Below, one piece after another: positions 9,717-22,147 of a DNA stretch of 64,000 bases (positions within the stretch are counted from its first letter, which is position 1; every line of letters begins with the position of its first letter). The notes under the pieces are model-generated. The model had not been told where the DNA came from, ran no database searches, and saw only the letters and a program-made list of their open reading frames with translations. The translations under genes and the position numbers were made by a program. The DNA is from Diaporthe sp. PMI_573 (taxonomy: Eukaryota; Ascomycota; Sordariomycetes; Diaporthales; Diaporthaceae), in NCBI GenBank assembly GCA_021399435.1, contig JAJTUP010000092.1, positions 1 to 64,000 on the forward strand, given 5' to 3'.

Positions 9717-10722
9717 TCAGAACTCCGAGACAAGCCTCCTCCTTAATATAACGCCATTGTCCCTCCGTATGTATGAGGTTTATGAGCCAGCGGCTAACGT
9801 CAGGGAAATATTAGGGACGAGAAAGAGGTAGTGGGACCAGAATATAAGATCAATTAAGAATCCTAACAATCCTAAAGAACTCTGGCAGCTTCTGTAAAGA
9901 TATAATTTGGCATACTAGAATGGGACTATAATGTAGAGCTACTAGAGCTAGATTATCTTAAAGCCTATCTTTTCCGGTCCCTTAGCTGAATACATAACTT
10001 TACAGGATTTGCCTTGTTTCCAAGACTTAAAAAGTCTTATAGTATAAACCCATTATGGTCCGTAGCGTCAGTAGATATTGTCTACCTGCCTTTAGGACCA
10101 ACCGCAATTGCCCGAGCCTAACGTGCTAACTTTTACTATTTTGAGTTGTCGGTTTTTGCTATAGAAGAGTTTCCTGCAAAGCCACAACTAGAAGAAAATC
10201 TACGCCCTAGCCCCTGATAAGGATAAGACCTTATTAGCATCGGTATTACAGCCTCGCTTTACTCTTTTTGCTAAAGCATTAAGCTGCTTCTACTGGCCTT
10301 CTAGGCCCAAGCCTTTGGCTAAGCTATTTCTGCCTATAGTAGAAATGCCAATAAATTAAAGTGCCTTATAATAGAAAGGGTCTATTATTTTGAGATAAAA
10401 ACCATAAATCTATAATAAATAGGCAATTATAACCGGCTACTTTAATAGATGCCCTATATTGTCTACTTTTAACTCTGCCTTAGAGTTTATAGTGCCCTTA
10501 GTGCTTAATATATTACGACCCCCGCCCCTATTATATATAAATTTATATTATTAATAGATATTAGCATGTCCCTTATAAGTAAGAGCCCCGTTAAAGGCTG
10601 TAAAGAGGTCGCTAGGTATATTTAATCTATCTCTGATTTTCGGACAATAATATATGCCGGCTACAATGTTGTTATTGCCTATAAGCTTGTCCCTTGACAG
10701 CAAGCTTAGCCACAAAGGCTGT
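9717..10722. repeat. AT-rich degenerate repeat-like stretch
   Basis: About 1 kb of AT-rich sequence dense in TA dinucleotides, without an open reading frame longer than about 60 codons. Composition resembles the RIP-degraded elements elsewhere in the window. Its right edge coincides with the abrupt end of the coding sequence at 10724, which suggests that it is an old insertion. I recognise no transposon domain in it. Confidence 0.45.
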
Positions 10723-10723
10723 A

Positions 10724-11152
10724 TTATTTGCCCACGGCGTCGAGGACCTCGGCGTCCGCGAGCAGGAAGTAGCGGTGAGTAAGCTCGTTCTCATGCATGA
10801 TGGGCCTTTTGCCATCACGAGGGCTGGCCTCGCCCTCTTGGTATAGCTTACGCACGTGCTCCATCGATGCGCCGTCTAGCGTGTCAGGGTCGGAGCGCGG
10901 GTCCAGGTGGAAGAGGGACCTGAGTGTGGGTGCGGCCGGCTCCGATGCCCCATGGATGTTGATCTCGTCTAGGACCTGAGCCTCGATCTTGGCGACGAGG
11001 CTTGGCCACTGCTCGTCTGTTGTCGTGCCGTAAGCCGTACGATAGATTGTGAAGCCCCAGTTGCGATAGTACTGGTATTGCTCAGCTTCGGTGAATACTT
11101 TGCCCCAAGGAGGGTGGAGGAGGCTGGCGAGGAGATTGGGTAGCTTCGACAT
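10724..11152 (-). CDS. Conserved fungal protein of unknown function, probably truncated
   Basis: 142 codons starting at the ATG at 11152 (MSKLPNLLASLLHPPWGK). The N-terminal WGFTIYRTAYGTTTDEQW segment is characteristic of a widespread, uncharacterised family of filamentous fungi in which this motif opens the domain. An upstream in-frame extension to 11332 exists but looks like 5' leader. The C-terminus stops soon after LLADAEVLDAVGK, exactly where the sequence turns from GC-rich coding to AT-rich repeat, so the last part of the domain has probably been cut off by the insertion at 9717-10722. No signal peptide or membrane segment is seen. Family recognition is from memory of the motif. Confidence 0.55.
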   Translation of the reverse strand: MSKLPNLLASLLHPPWGKVFTEAEQYQYYRNWGFTIYRTAYGTTTDEQWPSLVAKIEAQVLDEINIHGASEPAAPTLRSLFHLDPRSDPDTLDGASMEHVRKLYQEGEASPRDGKRPIMHENELTHRYFLLADAEVLDAVGK

Positions 11153-11739
11153 GGTGGAAATTTGCTGACTGTGTATAAGTCTGTAAATGTCTGGTGATAA
11201 TAGTGTCCCCTGGTGGTCATCAACTTGATGAAAAGGATGCAGGCTGTCGATGCGGTCAAAATCGCGATGAGGCGCAAGAAAAGGTGGCATGTGCAAGGCA
11301 CTTTTGCACAGGTTTGCCGCCGTAAGCAACAACCAATTTGACCGATAAATTTCTAGACCACCAAGACTGATCAGACCATGCAGAGAGGTTTATGGTGTGC
11401 AAAGTGAGACGCGTGCCGGCGCGCCTGAAGACGGGGGAAAAGCGCAGTCGGGCCGAGTGCCAAGGTGAAGGATTTTGGCACGAACCCAACAACTGCGGTA
11501 CAATATGACGAAACGGGCTGTGACATGCAGTGAGCTGGCGCCACACAACGCTGATTCGATGATCTACAGTGACTTTGTAAATTGCGAAACATCGAAGCTG
11601 TGGTTAATACACACACGCCCGGTGCAGTTGTCCAAAAGGGTTGTGCTGTACACAATGTGCAAAGATACCCTGCAAGATCGATTAGGAGACATTGTTCGAG
11701 CCTTGTAATGAGAAAAGGGATTGCCGCCGATGGTGATCT

Positions 11740-11994
11740 TGTTGGTACGGCCCTGACTGCCAAGGGTCAGGGGTCTTTGCACGTGCAAATAGGGGCAAGC
11801 AAAAGGAACCACCGTACTATTCTGGGTACGGGTTTGATTCTTGCTACAGAAAGAAGAAAGGAAGTCATCGCCATCGTGGGCGCCGAAGCACTTAGTGTAG
11901 TGGCCAGCCCTCTGCTAACTAAGCCAGACCGGCCCTTCTAATTGGCCACAGCCGGGCCAGGCGTGCAGTCCCTTTAACGGTCACCAAATCTACA
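11740..11994 (-). repeat. 3' LTR of family-A copy 1
   Basis: 255 bp, nearly identical to 19366-19620; most differences are C/T or G/A transitions. It is preceded by the duplicated GATCT. Confidence 0.92.
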
Positions 11995-12139
11995 CTGGCA
12001 GTCTCTTAATCGTTTAAAAAGAAGCATGCCCAAAAGAACGCCGTAACCGGCTAAAAAAGCCCACAAAGCGCTAAACACCCAAATAATCGTTGGGCCCTTC
12101 CGGCGTGCCCCAATAATCCCGTAGGCACCCTCCTATTAG

Positions 12140-15100
12140 CTGTCCCTGCTGGCTAAGTAAGGGCGGTCTACAAACCCTTCGATACATACCGTCAGCTCGT
12201 TTATTGATACAAAGCATTCTAGCGCCTTGTTTGGTGATGACTTTATTAGGGCGTCTACCGGGTTGTCGTTGCCGTAGATCTACCGGATCTCGCTAATCTC
12301 CCTCCTCTTGTACGACTGGCGGAGGGCGAGAATATCTACCATCAGCCTCTTCTCTTTAGTAGTCCCTAGCTTGACCAGACACTCGTATAGTAAGTACAAG
12401 TCGGTACAGACAACAAGGGGCACCCGGGGAAGCTCTAGTTAGTCAGTAATAAGGTAAAGCGTGGCGGATATCACAGCAGTGCTGTTAAAACCACTAGCTA
12501 TGCCGTATATCTCTAACGCTAGCACGCTCCAGGTTACCCTTTTACACTTTGTTGAGGACTAGTGCAAGATGTTACCATGTATCCTCTACTAGGTTCCATT
12601 ACTATTTAGCTCCTCGGTAGCCAACGCAAGTATAAAGCTGATTTGCAAGCTTAGATCCTGGTTATTAGCAAACAACCTGTCAACAAAGACAATTAGCTTG
12701 GCGATAGTTAGGTCAAGGGGTATGTATCAGAGCCCACGAGCAAGGTTGTCGATTTGCCACTCAAGTTACTTATTTAGCTTAGTACAGTCCTCGTCTATAG
12801 GCAATTAGGCTTAAGCAGCGATAGAGAGGTTAAATGTAGCTTCCGGTTGGCAGATAGAGGCTATATACACCCCACGGGCCCTTTGTTTAAGGTAGCGTTG
12901 TGCCCGGTTAGGTAACTTCCGGTTAATTATTGCAATCTTCTCTGCCTGGCCCTTCTAATTAACATTAAGAGATTTATCTTTATGGAGCGATAGCTAGGTG
13001 CCATTATAGTTAATGGGGCTGGTAGGTGTAAGGGTTGTTTTTAGCTTATAGACAATCTTAGCCTTCTGGATCTTCTTTTCTTCTCTAGCCGAAAATGCCG
13101 GGGTTCTGAGAACGAGGGTATTATCAGTTTGTATACCTACTAGCCTAAATAATTCTGCCGGGCCTTTTGTAACGAGAAGGTATAGGTTAAAAATTAACAT
13201 CCTTATCTTTAACTATTTACGATAGTAGCGATGGTATATTGCCTACTAATATATACCTGCCTCGGTGATGCCATATAGGGGTTTTATTACCCTTATAATT
13301 ATGCCCAGAGGGTATTGTAGCCTTAGCTTAGTAGGTAATTAGGCTAGAATTGGCTAGAATAGCCTTGATTTTGACTAAGGGTATGCCTGGGTAACATTGT
13401 AAAGTTTAACCACCATTCCTCTCTATAATAGGGACGGAGCAAGCACTATAATTAGCTGTTGGCTAACCTGTTAAATTATCGGTAATTAGGTAAGAATATC
13501 CTTCTTGCCTATATTGTTATACCCTTAAACTATAAGGCGTGACTTTTTATATGGTTTAGTACTCTTATTCTTGACTTTATATACTATATAGGACTTGAAT
13601 AGCTAAATAGCCCTGTGGGTGATAGGGTTGAAATGCTTAAAGTTAAAGACATTATATACTACTAGATTGTTTATTTTAGAAGTATTAGATTCTTCAAATA
13701 GGGCGCTGGGCGTTATGATAATGTTATCTAATTATAATCTTGTTGCTAATTTAAAGTTGTTTTCTTCTTTTTGTGACAATATAGTATATAGGCTAGTAGT
13801 AAGGCGCTATGGGCAGCCGCGGCGGCGGGGTACCGTAGGGGTGTTACCCTAAATGTAAATTATACCACCTTCTGTAGGATGGCTTCCCAGGGTACCTGCC
13901 GGGTATGTGGCGTAGCTATTAGCAGCATTGTCTATAGGTTCTGGCCCTGGGCCAGGCTTTTTATAATAGTATGGCTAAATGGCTGTTGACTAGAATTTTA
14001 CAGGGCTATTGGGTAGGTTAACTATAATATTGTACCCTTCTGTGGCTAGTAGTTTAAACGGCCCTTGCCAGCCTTTCTTTTCCCGCTATACCTGAATATT
14101 ACTTTGTAGTAGTAATGTTAGCTGGTAGGTAATGTTAGGTTTGTTGCGGCTATAAAGTATGGTATTGAGCTGCTGCTTTGCTGAGGCCTTTCAAAGCACT
14201 TTTATAGCTTTAGCGATAGCTTTAGCCCTCTTTAGAGTTAACTAGGAAGGGGGTGAATTGGTATTTATCTGGGGAAAAGTGCTAAAAACGAGCAGTATAG
14301 GTACTAGCCTGTCTGGCCCAGCGGTATTGTTGACAGCCTTTATGGCTATCTAGAGGATAGTATTGTTGGTAAACGATCCGGATAGCTTGGCGTCGAGGAT
14401 ATTAAAAGTATAGTATAATGAGTGGTGATACCTCTCCACCTTACCTACTAACCAATAGGCTTCCGTTAAGACCTGCTTACAGGTAATGCCTATTAGCCTA
14501 GCCTCGTTTCTAAGCTCTGTAAAGGCAAAGTTAGTGCCGGCATTGTGGACCAGCTAATTAGGGGGTTTTAAATAGCTATCTATCTACATTATTCAGAGTG
14601 CCTCCTATATATCTTTGGCGGAAAGGGATCTGAGGAAGCGAGCGGCTTGAAAAGAAGTGCCCGAGTCTACTACATGTAGCGTTGGGCGACCCTTTAAGTA
14701 TATGATGTTAACTAGTAGTTTATAGTTAAAGTTGATGTTATCTTTTAGCGTGAATTTGAATCGTTTAGAGGCGTCGGCATTTAGCTGGTAAAGGTAGCAA
14801 AACTTAGATACGGCTTCTAGAGCCGCTGTCTCTGTAGGGTAGCTAGCGTTGGCTAGGAGACGGTTTAGCTGGTTAACTAAAGGGTGTCTAAACTGGCGAT
14901 ATAGTTATTAAAGCTCTAATTTAGTAAAGAAAGTAGTTATAGAAGCGGGACCGTGCTTAAAGGGAGAGAACCACGGGTAGTCCTATTTTCTTGTTACTAG
15001 AATAACTATTTTAGTATTGTCAGGCCGGCGTTATACTAGCTTGTTAGTAGTGTTTTAGAGGAATATACTAAGGGTGTCTATATCTATAATTAAGAATAGG

Positions 15101-17692
15101 AAAGGGGTTGAGGTATTTATTATATAAAATGTAATATCTCTAAGTAGCGTTGTAATAATAGTTGTGCCTTTTAATAAGAAATGTAGCCCTTTGCTAAACC
15201 TTATAGTAGCTTTGTTAGTATATAAGAAATCTAGGCTGATTTTTGGGTCCTCTTACCAGAGGGCCAAGTACTGGTTGTAGCCTACTATAGAGTATTTAGC
15301 CGCGCCCATATTGGGCATAATACCTTAAAATTTGTGGCAAGAGTATTGGTCTTTGAGAAGGAAGATATTGGTAATAGCCCTGTTGACCTTTTTAGGTTCC
15401 TCTACTAGCAAGGGGTTAAGGTAGTAAAGGAAGGCTGAATTTATTAAAAAGTGGTGGGCTAGATATTCTGCATTGTCTTCAGAGTTGTGACACTAGGAAT
15501 ACAAAAGGAATATAACTTTTTAAATATATTTAAAAGTATACTTACATTTTATTTATCTGATTTGTTTCTTACTATTTAATAGTATATCTTCTGAGGTTTA
15601 TAATAATATATATTTTATAGGGTTAGGGTTAGTATAGGGGGTTATAGACAGGGATTAAAGTCTATAAGTTTTTGTATTCCTTGTGCTCTAAAATTTACGA
15701 ATTTTGACCCCCCTGTAATTACCCCTTAATCTAACCCCTAACCCTTTGCAAAAATATTACTTAAATAGGAAATTAAAAGCTAATATAAGGAATACAACAT
15801 AAACTAAGCTGTATTTAATTCTTTTATAAAGATATTAATTATATAAAAACCGACTTGTATTCTTGTATTCCTAATTTGTCACAACTCTGATTGTCTTCTT
15901 CTTTGGCAGTGGCTATTGGGCCGGCAGGTATCTTCTCGATGCTCTCTAAATTAGCTAAGAAGGTATTAAATTTGTCGCTAGGGGTAGCCTCTCGGGTATG
16001 CTTATAGCCGGATATAAACTGACGGCGAGAATGCTGACATTTTTCTACTGTATGGTTTGTAGACTAACAGCCTTCTTTGTTATACACGAAGCAGCGTTTC
16101 TTAGTTGGGTCTAGTAGTTAAGGGGTTCCTTGTTACAGTGGGCATATAGTGGTCCTTCTGGGAGTACTACGGCCGGCTTATTTATTGTTAATATAGCGGC
16201 GGTCAAGATAGTAAGCCTTGTTGTTGCTAGTAGTAGGTATGCCGGGGCTTGTAAGGAAGTACTGAGAGAGTGGCCTATGCTTTAAGTTTAGGTTGAGGGA
16301 AGTACAAAGGTCTTAGAATAGCTTCTTGCATGGGGCCGAGGGTGTAAATAGTGTGTATTTAAAGTCTAGCATGCCCTCACAAGCGCGAAGAACGGTTATT
16401 CTAAGAGTATTGTTACCATTATAGCTATGGCCAAGTACCCGCTAGCAAAGTTGAAGCTTATCTAGCAGGGCTTGCAGTACTTCTTGTAGGTTTTTCCCGG
16501 CATTTTCAGGGTCTTTGCACATATTTAAAAAGGTTAGGCCGGTCTAATCGCTAAAGTATTGCTGGCGGTTAGTATTAGTGTCGAAATGGGTCTTTAGCTT
16601 GGCGTATACCTGGGCAAAGCTATTATCGACACTAATATATATAAGATAGTACTTCTTAGCACGGCCGGTGAGAATATAGAGAAGCAGGGCGTAGAATTGG
16701 CCGGGGTCAATCTTATTAAAATAGTAGATATTTAGAAACATCTTGATTTTATTATCTAGAAGATTGTATAGGTTACTACTCTACTTCTACGCTAGGTCTT
16801 AGTTTTTAAGAAAGCAAGATATCTTTTCTGGTTCCAGCCAAAAGTTGGGTATATAGCGGAGGGGAAAGTCTTAATAGTTATTCCATAGTCGGGGCTACTG
16901 GCGGTATGGCATTAGCGTTTGGGCTAGGTATTCTTCCTGTAGGTTGTGGGGAGCCCTAGACTAAAAGGGGTTAAAAGGGGCCCCGGGGGCTTGTAATGGT
17001 TACCGGCTGGCCGGGCCCGGAGTTACGTTCCGCTAGGTAGCCGCTAGGGCCGGGGTAGTGGTCGGTGGCGGCTAGGTTAGGCATTCTACCGATTCAACAA
17101 TAGGGGCAAAAGGGGGCCAGCCGCCTAGGGCGGAAGGAGCTGGCGTTTAGGTATCCCTTCCGGGCGGTCTTTAAAATCGTCGTACTATCCTTAATTTGGG
17201 CGCAAATTTGACCTCATAAGCTTTGTCTTCTAGCTACTCGGGGCACCAGTCTTCCTTGAGAAGGGAAAACAGTTGCTTGGCAGAGCGGGTATTCTTACTA
17301 TTGCCCGTAAAGATGCCGTGGGTCTGGAGGAAACACCATAGTTTTAATTACCAGCAGCTTTCAGCGGCCTTAAAGCTCTCTACAGACCATCCTTTAAAGT
17401 AGGCCTAATACTTGTAGAGAAGTTTGTTATCGATAATGTTGAGTTCCTGTAACTCGTCTAGGGCCCTAAATAGGTATATTGTTATCTAGATTACGTCCCT
17501 ACTTAAGGGATTACTTGGTGCTTCTTATAGCAAGAAGTTAACACGGGTCTAGCTACCTATAGGGACTGTATATTACTGGGGAAGGGTGTATAGGTGGGCC
17601 TAAAGAAGGTCTGAGAGGCTCTATCCTATGCTTGTACTAGTGCCTGCTGCCGGAGGCATACTTTGGGATAAAGAAGAAAAGGTTTCAGCCAT
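12140..17692 (-). pseudogene. Ty1/copia gag-pol polyprotein, RIP-degraded
   Basis: The likely start is the ATG at 17692 (MAETFSSLSQSM). The gag segment at 16741-16544 (DPGQFYALLLYILTGRAKKYY) is followed by a knuckle-like motif near 16100 (CFVYNKEGC then TNHTVEKC). A protease/pre-integrase-like stretch lies around 15.0-15.3 kb, then integrase signs near 14.3-14.7 kb (VVDSGTSFQAARFL; HNAGTNF, where Asp would be expected; VGKVERYHHS). RVT_2 traces lie near 13.3-13.6 kb (KPYKKSRLIV; NVTQAYPQS; IKPLYG), and RNase H near 12.3-12.6 kb (LLYECLVKLGTTKEKRLM). Stops interrupt nearly every domain, and the integrase is split from gag by the MITE, so no functional polyprotein can be made. Confidence 0.8.
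15480..15889. mobile_element. hAT-type MITE A (410 bp)
   Basis: Starts CAGAGTTGTGACA and ends with its reverse complement; the 8-bp target duplication ATTGTCTT lies at 15472-15479 and 15890-15897. CAG-type ends and an 8-bp duplication are hAT features. The TIR extends inward through TAGGAATACAA with a small indel. It has no coding capacity. Confidence 0.88.
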
Positions 17693-19365
17693 TATCTATT
17701 ATTTCCAGGCTAGCCGTAAAAATCTAAATCTAGGATACTAACTAACTAATCTAACTTATATCTTTATAGTTACCCTTTCTATAGTTTAAAGAAAAGGAAG
17801 GAGAGGAGGAGAGTTTGACTAATTTAACTCGAGTCTTTACGGTTGTCCTTTCTGTGGGTTAGGCAAAGGAGAAGGGGGAAGACTAGCCACCGTGGGTATA
17901 GTTCCTGTTATGGTTGAGAAAGGTCTCGTCTTTTAAGCAAAACAAAGAAAGGGGACCAACTACTGTGGGTATAGTTTCTATTGTAATTAAGGATGGCTAT
18001 TTAGGCCTACCGAAAGAGGAGGACCACTAGAAGAAGAACCAGCAAGAGGACCAGTAGAAGGAGGGGGAGGAGGAGGACTAGCCGCCACGATATTTACGCT
18101 TCTTTAGTAAGTAGTTTGTTTGTTTACTTCTAGAGGACCAGAGGAAGGAGGACCACCAAAAGAAGGAGAAAGCAAACAAGGCAAAGGCAAAGAAGGCAGA
18201 GAGGCCGCCGCCGCCGTAGTTAGTAATGTCGGCTTTAACAAGGAGCCGCCACCGCTATAGTTAGCAACATTAGTTTTAACACAAGTAGTAGTGACGAGAA
18301 CTAGCATACCGCCATAATAGCAAGCGGCAAAGAGATCTAGGTAAGAAAGAGAAAGAGAGAGAAAGAGAGAGAGGTACTGTTACCCGCTGCTACCAAATAG
18401 CGGTAATGGTGCCGGGGCAGGGACGCCGCCGTCTGCAGCAACTAGGCAAGCAGTAATAGTACCAGCAAAAGGCAGAGGCGCCGTTATCTGCGGCAACCAG
18501 GCAAGCAGTAGTTGTAGTTCTCTTTGCAGCTATAAATCTATAGAAAAAGAGGGTATTGTAACACTCACTGCTACAGCTTATAACCAGCACAAGAACCATT
18601 TACCCACAGGTGGTGGTTTTCGGCAAACAGCACCTATTACTATATAGTCTAATGGGTAGAGTTGCCCTTTTAAGTAGTTATCTTGCCTATATACTGCTAA
18701 AACACAACAAAAGAGGGGTAGGTAAGGGTTTTTAGCGTTTCAGGGACGGTTTTAAGTATTCCGGGCAGCTATGCCAAGTAGCTGAGGGAGCATAAGGGGG
18801 CCCGGGCAAGAGGTTTGTGTGTAAACGGTAGGGTAAGTACTTGAGGTCAGTACCTGCCCTGCCGGCAGTCATTTAGGTAGCAAGAAGGCTACTATCTAGT
18901 AAGAAGCCCTTTTATAGAAGAAGGGGAAGGAGTAAAGAATAAGGCTGTAAGAATATTCTTCGCCTAGGGGATAGGTATATTGTAGGGAAGGTGTGATAAT
19001 ATATATTGCTAAATAGTCGGTTCTTTACGTAGAAGGTTGTTGTTAGTATAGCGGGTTTATATAGGCGTTGGTTCCTTCTCGTAATACTTTGTGGTAAATA
19101 CCCGGCTCTTCCGGGGGTCTTTGCTAGGAAGAAACTTCTGGTCTTTAGCGGCTAGATCTCCTAGGGTACTAGCAACGATAACTACCTGGTCTGGTTACTG
19201 GTTAGTAGTGGCTGCTTCCTTTTGATTATATAGTGTAGATATCGTGGTCTGCTTTGTTGGTTGTTAACTGCTTGCTGGCTGACAAGGTTGACGAAGGTCT
19301 GGTGATAGATCTACCTCTTCGGACCTAGCTATTAGGGACTGACGGGGTAGTTAATCACTGATTAG
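17693..19365 (-). other. 5' leader of family-A copy 1, with GA microsatellite
   Basis: Region between the gag start and the 5' LTR. It is rich in GAGGA/AGAAG strings and holds a GA-rich microsatellite at about 18340-18375. No coding feature is credible here; open stretches at 18104-18307 and 18390-18599 are low-complexity. Confidence 0.5.
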
Positions 19366-19620
19366 TGTTGGTATAGCCCTGACTGCCAAGGGTTAGGGGT
19401 CTTTGTACGTGTAAATAGGGGCGAGTAAAAGGAACCACTGTACTATTCTGGGTATGGGTTCGATTCTTGCTATGGAAAGAAGAAAGGAAGTCATTGCCAT
19501 CGTGGGCGCTGAAGCACTTGGTGTAGTGGCCAGCCCTCTGCTGACTAAGCCAGACCGGCCCTTCTGATTGGCCACAGCCGGGCCGGGCGTGCGGTCCCTT
19601 CAACGGTCACCAAATCCACA
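19366..19620 (-). repeat. 5' LTR of family-A copy 1
   Basis: 255 bp, partner of 11740-11994, followed directly by the duplicated GATCT at 19621-19625. It ends 290 bp before the start codon of the LysM gene. Confidence 0.92.
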
Positions 19621-19909
19621 GATCTTGCGTCAATGGTGCAGTTAGGAAACTGCCTGATAGCTGTCAAGGCAGGAACAGTGGCGAGGCATACCTGTGATTG
19701 ACTGATATCGGAATCATATTTGCCGGCTATATTTCATGAGGAAAGCCTGAAGTTCCAAAAGCGGAAAAGTCTTTGGATACACGATATTTCCGTTGTATAG
19801 CATCAGCAGTTCTGATGTCTTCGGTCTTGATATTTAGCACACTGCCCAGCTGCTCCCGCAAAGTCTCGATTTCATAGTCTATGGTCATCTCGGCTCTCCC
19901 TCGCCCATC

Positions 19910-21172
19910 ATGCGTTTTTCATACATCTTCCACTTGGCTGCCTTGGCCGCCAGCACATCAGCCGCAAGACCAGAGTCATACAGAGTCCGTCGACAAGACG
20001 GCCCCGTTGACCCTGGAACGGCAGCGGACTGTACCTATTTCGATACTGCACTGGATAGCTCCTACACATGTGCATTCTTTGAGGACTATTGGGCACTTTC
20101 ACATACTGACTTTTTGGATTATGTGAGTCTCCATATAATATTTAAATATTTTCGACACCCGAAGAACCTTTCGCACAAAAGAAACGCGCTAACAATCACG
20201 GTTCCCTGTAATAGAATCCAAGTGTAAAGGCGGACTGCAGTGGTATTAAGGTTGGCAATTCATATTGTGTTGAAGTCAACTTCGGCCTGCCACGGCCCAC
20301 AACCAGGACAAGCTCACCCACTCCTTCATCCACATCCGCATCCCCTACGGTGACAGGAACTCCAAAGCCCAGTCCAACCCAGGAAGGCCTCACACCAGAC
20401 TGCACACGGTTTTATATGATCGTCAATGAGGAAAACTGCGATCAGGTTGTAGCTACTTTCGGGAACACCTTCACATTTGTAGACTTCTACAAGTGGAATC
20501 CCGCCGTCGGTCCTGCCTGTACCAGCCTGTGGAAGGAGACATACTACTGCGTTGGTGTTCCTGGAACCCCAACAGCAGCGCCAAGCACTACACAACCCCC
20601 AACCACGACTACCACGACCCAGCCCACTGGGCCAACACCAACGCAGACTGGCATCATATCGACCTGTCAGCGATACCATCAGGCTGTGGAAGGGGACACT
20701 TGCGATATCATCGTGAATAAGTACGGCACCTTCACGCTCGCCCAATTCTACGAGTGGAATCCCGCCGTTGGAGCAGATTGCAAAGGTTTGTTGCGTGGCA
20801 ACTATTACTGCATTGGTAAGTATCACGATTCTACTCGATAACTCAAGTCCCTGAAAGAAAGTGGATATAATGAGAAACTTCAAGTTCAAGTGCAGAGAGA
20901 CTAAAATTCTCCACGCTGCAGGAATACCAGGAACACCAACAACCACGAGCAAGACGCCGGCAGAGACTTGCAACCCCACAGCACCGACGCCGACACAGCC
21001 CCCGGCCATATGCGGCTGCAAGAGGTGGCACAGCGTCGCGAAGGGCGACACGTGCGACAGCCTCGTCGAGCAGTACGGCATCACCCTCGCAAATTTCCAC
21101 AAATGGAACCCGGGTGTCGGATCTGACTGTAAGAGCTTATGGGAACCATACTATGTGTGCGTCGGTGTGTGA
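19910..21172 (+). CDS. Secreted protein with four LysM modules (effector type)
   Basis: Three exons, 19910-20122, 20215-20815 and 20922-21172, encode 354 aa. Introns are 92 bp (GTGAGT..AATAG, branch GCTAAC) and 106 bp (GTAAGT..GCAG, branch GACTAAA). Residues 1-18 form a signal peptide (MRFSYIFHLAALAASTSA), followed by a possible Kex2 site RR. Four cysteine-bearing fungal LysM modules follow: the first atypical and split by intron 1 (DCTYFDTAL to SYCVEV), the others beginning CTRFY, CQRYHQAVEGDTCD and CKRWHSVAKGDTCD and each ending in WNP..C...YYC-like strings. They are joined by Thr/Pro-rich, probably O-glycosylated linkers. Fungal LysM proteins bind chitin and can mask it from host or competitor chitinases; that role here is inferred. 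The gene appears intact. Confidence 0.9.
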
Positions 21173-21699
21173 TCCAGGACAGTACAGGCATCTCGTCTGT
21201 ATTGGTAGAGCAGAAATGAGAGATCGGCGCGGTTGAGCGGCCGAAATACAGTGTTTCAAAAATATGCGTGATCGCCCAATTATGTGTATGTATTTCTGGC
21301 AGGATTCCTTCAAGTCCGCAGTGTGCAGCCAACTGCCACTTAGTCAACTTCCGGCTTCAGCGCAGGTTCATTCTCCAGGCTCAATGGTGGGCACAGTCGT
21401 CTCGGGGCATCGTAAATGCTGCTACAGCCACTGGATACCTGACGCAGATATTCTAACCCCCTTGGAAACTTCCCCATAACCCGGTCCGGAAAGTGCCATG
21501 ACTTTGCTACGACCATCGCTGTGTGTACCGAAACGGGCGCGCAGGTTATAAATGTATAAGCTCGCAATCATCTGTTCAAGTCTGACGGGAACGAGGTTGG
21601 AGTACGTACCCGTGCGCACAGTTTGTCTCTCTCCAAGTGGATTAGCCCGGGCTAACGCACAGGAGATAAACGCCTCAAGGCTGAAAACTGGTCATTGAG
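21173..21699. other. Non-coding, nothing recognised
   Basis: Downstream flank of the LysM gene. Short open stretches on both strands (21264-21479, 21340-21567) overlap one another and show no conserved motif. Confidence 0.4.
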
Positions 21700-21907
21700 C
21701 CAGGGGGAGTGTTGGTTTCAGAGACTCAAAGACCTCAGTCTCATCCTCTTGCTCATGAGATGTGATCTTTGTCTGTGTAGTATTACTTAAAGGATTGAGA
21801 TCACCTCTCATGTCCTTCTGGATAGCTTAGCCTGTAAGCCGAATACACGCGATCACATGTGTATGGATGGAATATAGGGATGTATGGTGAATCTTTTATC
21901 AATCACA
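21700..21907 (+). repeat. Possible copia 3' end: polypurine tract plus solo LTR
   Basis: CAGGGGGAG at 21701-21709 followed by TGTTGG at 21710 looks exactly like a Ty1/copia polypurine tract joined to an LTR, and a matching end could be ..CAATCACA at 21907. No second LTR copy is visible in the window, so the right boundary is a guess. Confidence 0.35.
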
Positions 21908-22147
21908 TCTGTCGGAGCAGCAGCCGACCCGCTCTCGGCGGGGAACAGAAAACTCCATTTCCAGATCACACTGTGGAATTTCGCTCCACCCCAAACCTAT
22001 TCGGTTGCGTTACAGTCCTAGGGGTACATTGCTCATCAATCTGCTAAGCCTGTGCTTCTTCTTCCAGAACACGAAAAACATCAGCCATCAGACTTATGCA
22101 TGGCCCTCGCCGCGAGCAGGAGCTGGGCATCTTGAGCCACCCCCTCT

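Larger units (their letters stand above)
11740..19620 (-). mobile_element. Ty1/copia-type LTR retrotransposon, family A copy 1
   Basis: A complete 7881-bp element: 255-bp LTRs at 11740-11994 and 19366-19620 beginning TGTTGGTA and ending ACA, flanked by the 5-bp duplication GATCT (11735-11739 and 19621-19625). Coding is on the minus strand, so the right LTR is the 5' one. Domain order from right to left is gag, protease-like, integrase, reverse transcriptase, RNase H, the Ty1/copia order. A 410-bp MITE sits inside at 15480-15889. Pervasive TAG/TAA stops and TA richness show RIP. It separates the truncated gene at 10.7-11.2 kb from the LysM gene at 19.9 kb. Confidence 0.9.

Noticed and set aside
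9717..10722. LTR retrotransposon with recognisable domains
   Set aside because: Composition is right for an old element, but I found neither paired LTRs nor any protein motif, so it is listed only as a degenerate repeat-like stretch.
15610..15740. Telomere-like GGGTTAGGG / CCCTAACCC strings
   Set aside because: Only one or two units occur, inside MITE A and in family-B LTRs. They are parts of repeats, not a telomere or a tandem array.
19441..19475. GGTTCGATTC, resembling a tRNA T-loop
   Set aside because: It is LTR sequence repeated at 11820 without the matching acceptor and anticodon stems.
11740..19620. Ty3/gypsy classification of family A
   Set aside because: Integrase traces precede the reverse transcriptase traces, and the RT matches the RVT_2 pattern, which is the Ty1/copia order.
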